Shown here piece after piece: positions 63,736 to 64,000 of a DNA stretch of 64,000 nt (position 1 is the stretch's first letter; each line of letters starts with the position of its first letter). The stretch is from the NCBI RefSeq assembly GCF_900110255.1, contig NZ_FODD01000024.1, forward strand, positions 62,001 through 126,000. The letters run 5' to 3'. The notes beneath the pieces were generated by a model, which saw only the letters and a list, made by a program, of their open reading frames with translations, did not search any database and was not told the DNA's origin. Source of the DNA: Actinacidiphila rubida. GTDB lineage: Bacteria > Actinomycetota > Actinomycetes > Streptomycetales > Streptomycetaceae. Position numbers and translations under genes: made by a program.

Positions 63736-63966
63736 TCAGTGCGCGGTGGGCGCCGCGGCCCGGGCGACGTCCAGCACTTCGTCGATGCGGGCGGGGCTGA
63801 GCCGTTCCTCGGCCGTGGCGGACGCGGCGATCATCAGTTCGCCGCACAGCTCGATCTCGGCGAGAGCGATCCGGACCTGGTCGTCGTCGTGTCCCGAACC
63901 GCGCACCGATCCGTGTCCCGAACCGTGCATCGAACCGTGCACCGAAGCCAGGAGCGCCGGCACCAT
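63736..63966 (-). CDS. Small His/Gly-rich hypothetical protein
   Basis: 76 residues from ATG 63966, selected because GAGGAGGT sits six bases upstream; a GTG at 63972 would be too close to it. The N-terminal third has HGSMHGSGHGSVRGSGHDDD, a His/Gly repeat that could bind metal. The rest is helical (VRIALAEIELCGELMIAASATAEERLSPARIDEVLDVARAA) with one Cys. It is convergent with csoR with a 21-base gap. Function unknown; a metal-related role is only a guess from the His content and neighbour. Confidence 0.65.
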   Translation of the reverse strand: MVPALLASVHGSMHGSGHGSVRGSGHDDDQVRIALAEIELCGELMIAASATAEERLSPARIDEVLDVARAAAPTAH

Positions 63967-64000
63967 GCTCACACCTCCTCGTCCCGTCCTGTGCGCCGCG

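Overview
The window is about 73% GC, has very strong GC bias at third codon positions, abundant GTG starts and many 4-base ATGA/GTGA stop-start overlaps. It carries mycothiol genes (mshA, mshD), the actinobacterial nitrogen regulator GlnR, the nickel regulator Nur and the WhiG anti-sigma factor RsiG. Together these point to a Streptomyces chromosome or a very close relative. The order mshA ... nur ... cysA-type sulfurtransferase ... glnR ... ppk ... pstSCAB ... pit ... csoR matches, from memory, the S. coelicolor SCO4204-to-SCO4136 core region. I see no rRNA or tRNA gene, CRISPR array, integrase or transposase.

Layout. 1-2.3 kb: end of an MFS transporter and a Tat-exported beta-helix protein. 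2.4-4.4 kb: YbjN protein and mshA. 4.4-5.1 kb: a non-coding stretch full of hairpins and a short Streptomyces intergenic repeat. 5-12.2 kb: methyltransferase, SpoIIE-type phosphatase, DUF2516 protein, a heparin-binding-like protein with an HTH regulator behind a perfect palindrome, two phosphotransfer-type enzymes and small proteins. 12.4-18.8 kb: methyltransferase, LD-carboxypeptidase, a MerR-PP2C fusion, aldo/keto reductase, D-Ala-D-Ala dipeptidase, reductases. 18.9-23.2 kb: the most unusual locus, with two paralogous M14 carboxypeptidases, a divergent ThiF/E1-like enzyme with a leader-binding-like N-terminus, and a 24-residue ORF translationally coupled to the second carboxypeptidase. This looks like a small RiPP-type peptide-modification cassette without a YcaO. 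23.4-25.5 kb: asd and a DapA-family gene. 26-29.3 kb: a lower-GC accessory block (phosphotransferase, HAD hydrolase, GntR regulator, divergent 55-residue membrane protein) with nested palindromes.

29.3-44.2 kb: Eis-like acetyltransferase, rsiG, dtd, ygfZ, nur, FABP/nitrobindin-like protein with a 34-residue partner, three tandem paralogous membrane-anchored proteins, and a sulfur-related group (DsrE protein, sulfurtransferase with a Cys-containing leader peptide, DUF1416, MoaD-like protein). 44.3-52.3 kb: glnR preceded by a coupled small ORF, LacI regulator, S1C protease, a two-component system, MFS transporter and mshD. 52.7-63.2 kb is the phosphate block: ppk, CHAD and Nudix genes in an overlapping operon; pstSCAB behind a four-unit PHO box; and a convergent pit/DUF47 low-affinity phosphate transporter. 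csoR with its palindromic operator closes the window.

Functional themes are phosphate uptake and storage, mycothiol and sulfur handling, nitrogen/metal/c-di-GMP regulation, and one candidate peptide-modification system. All product calls rest on reading motifs; no database search was run.
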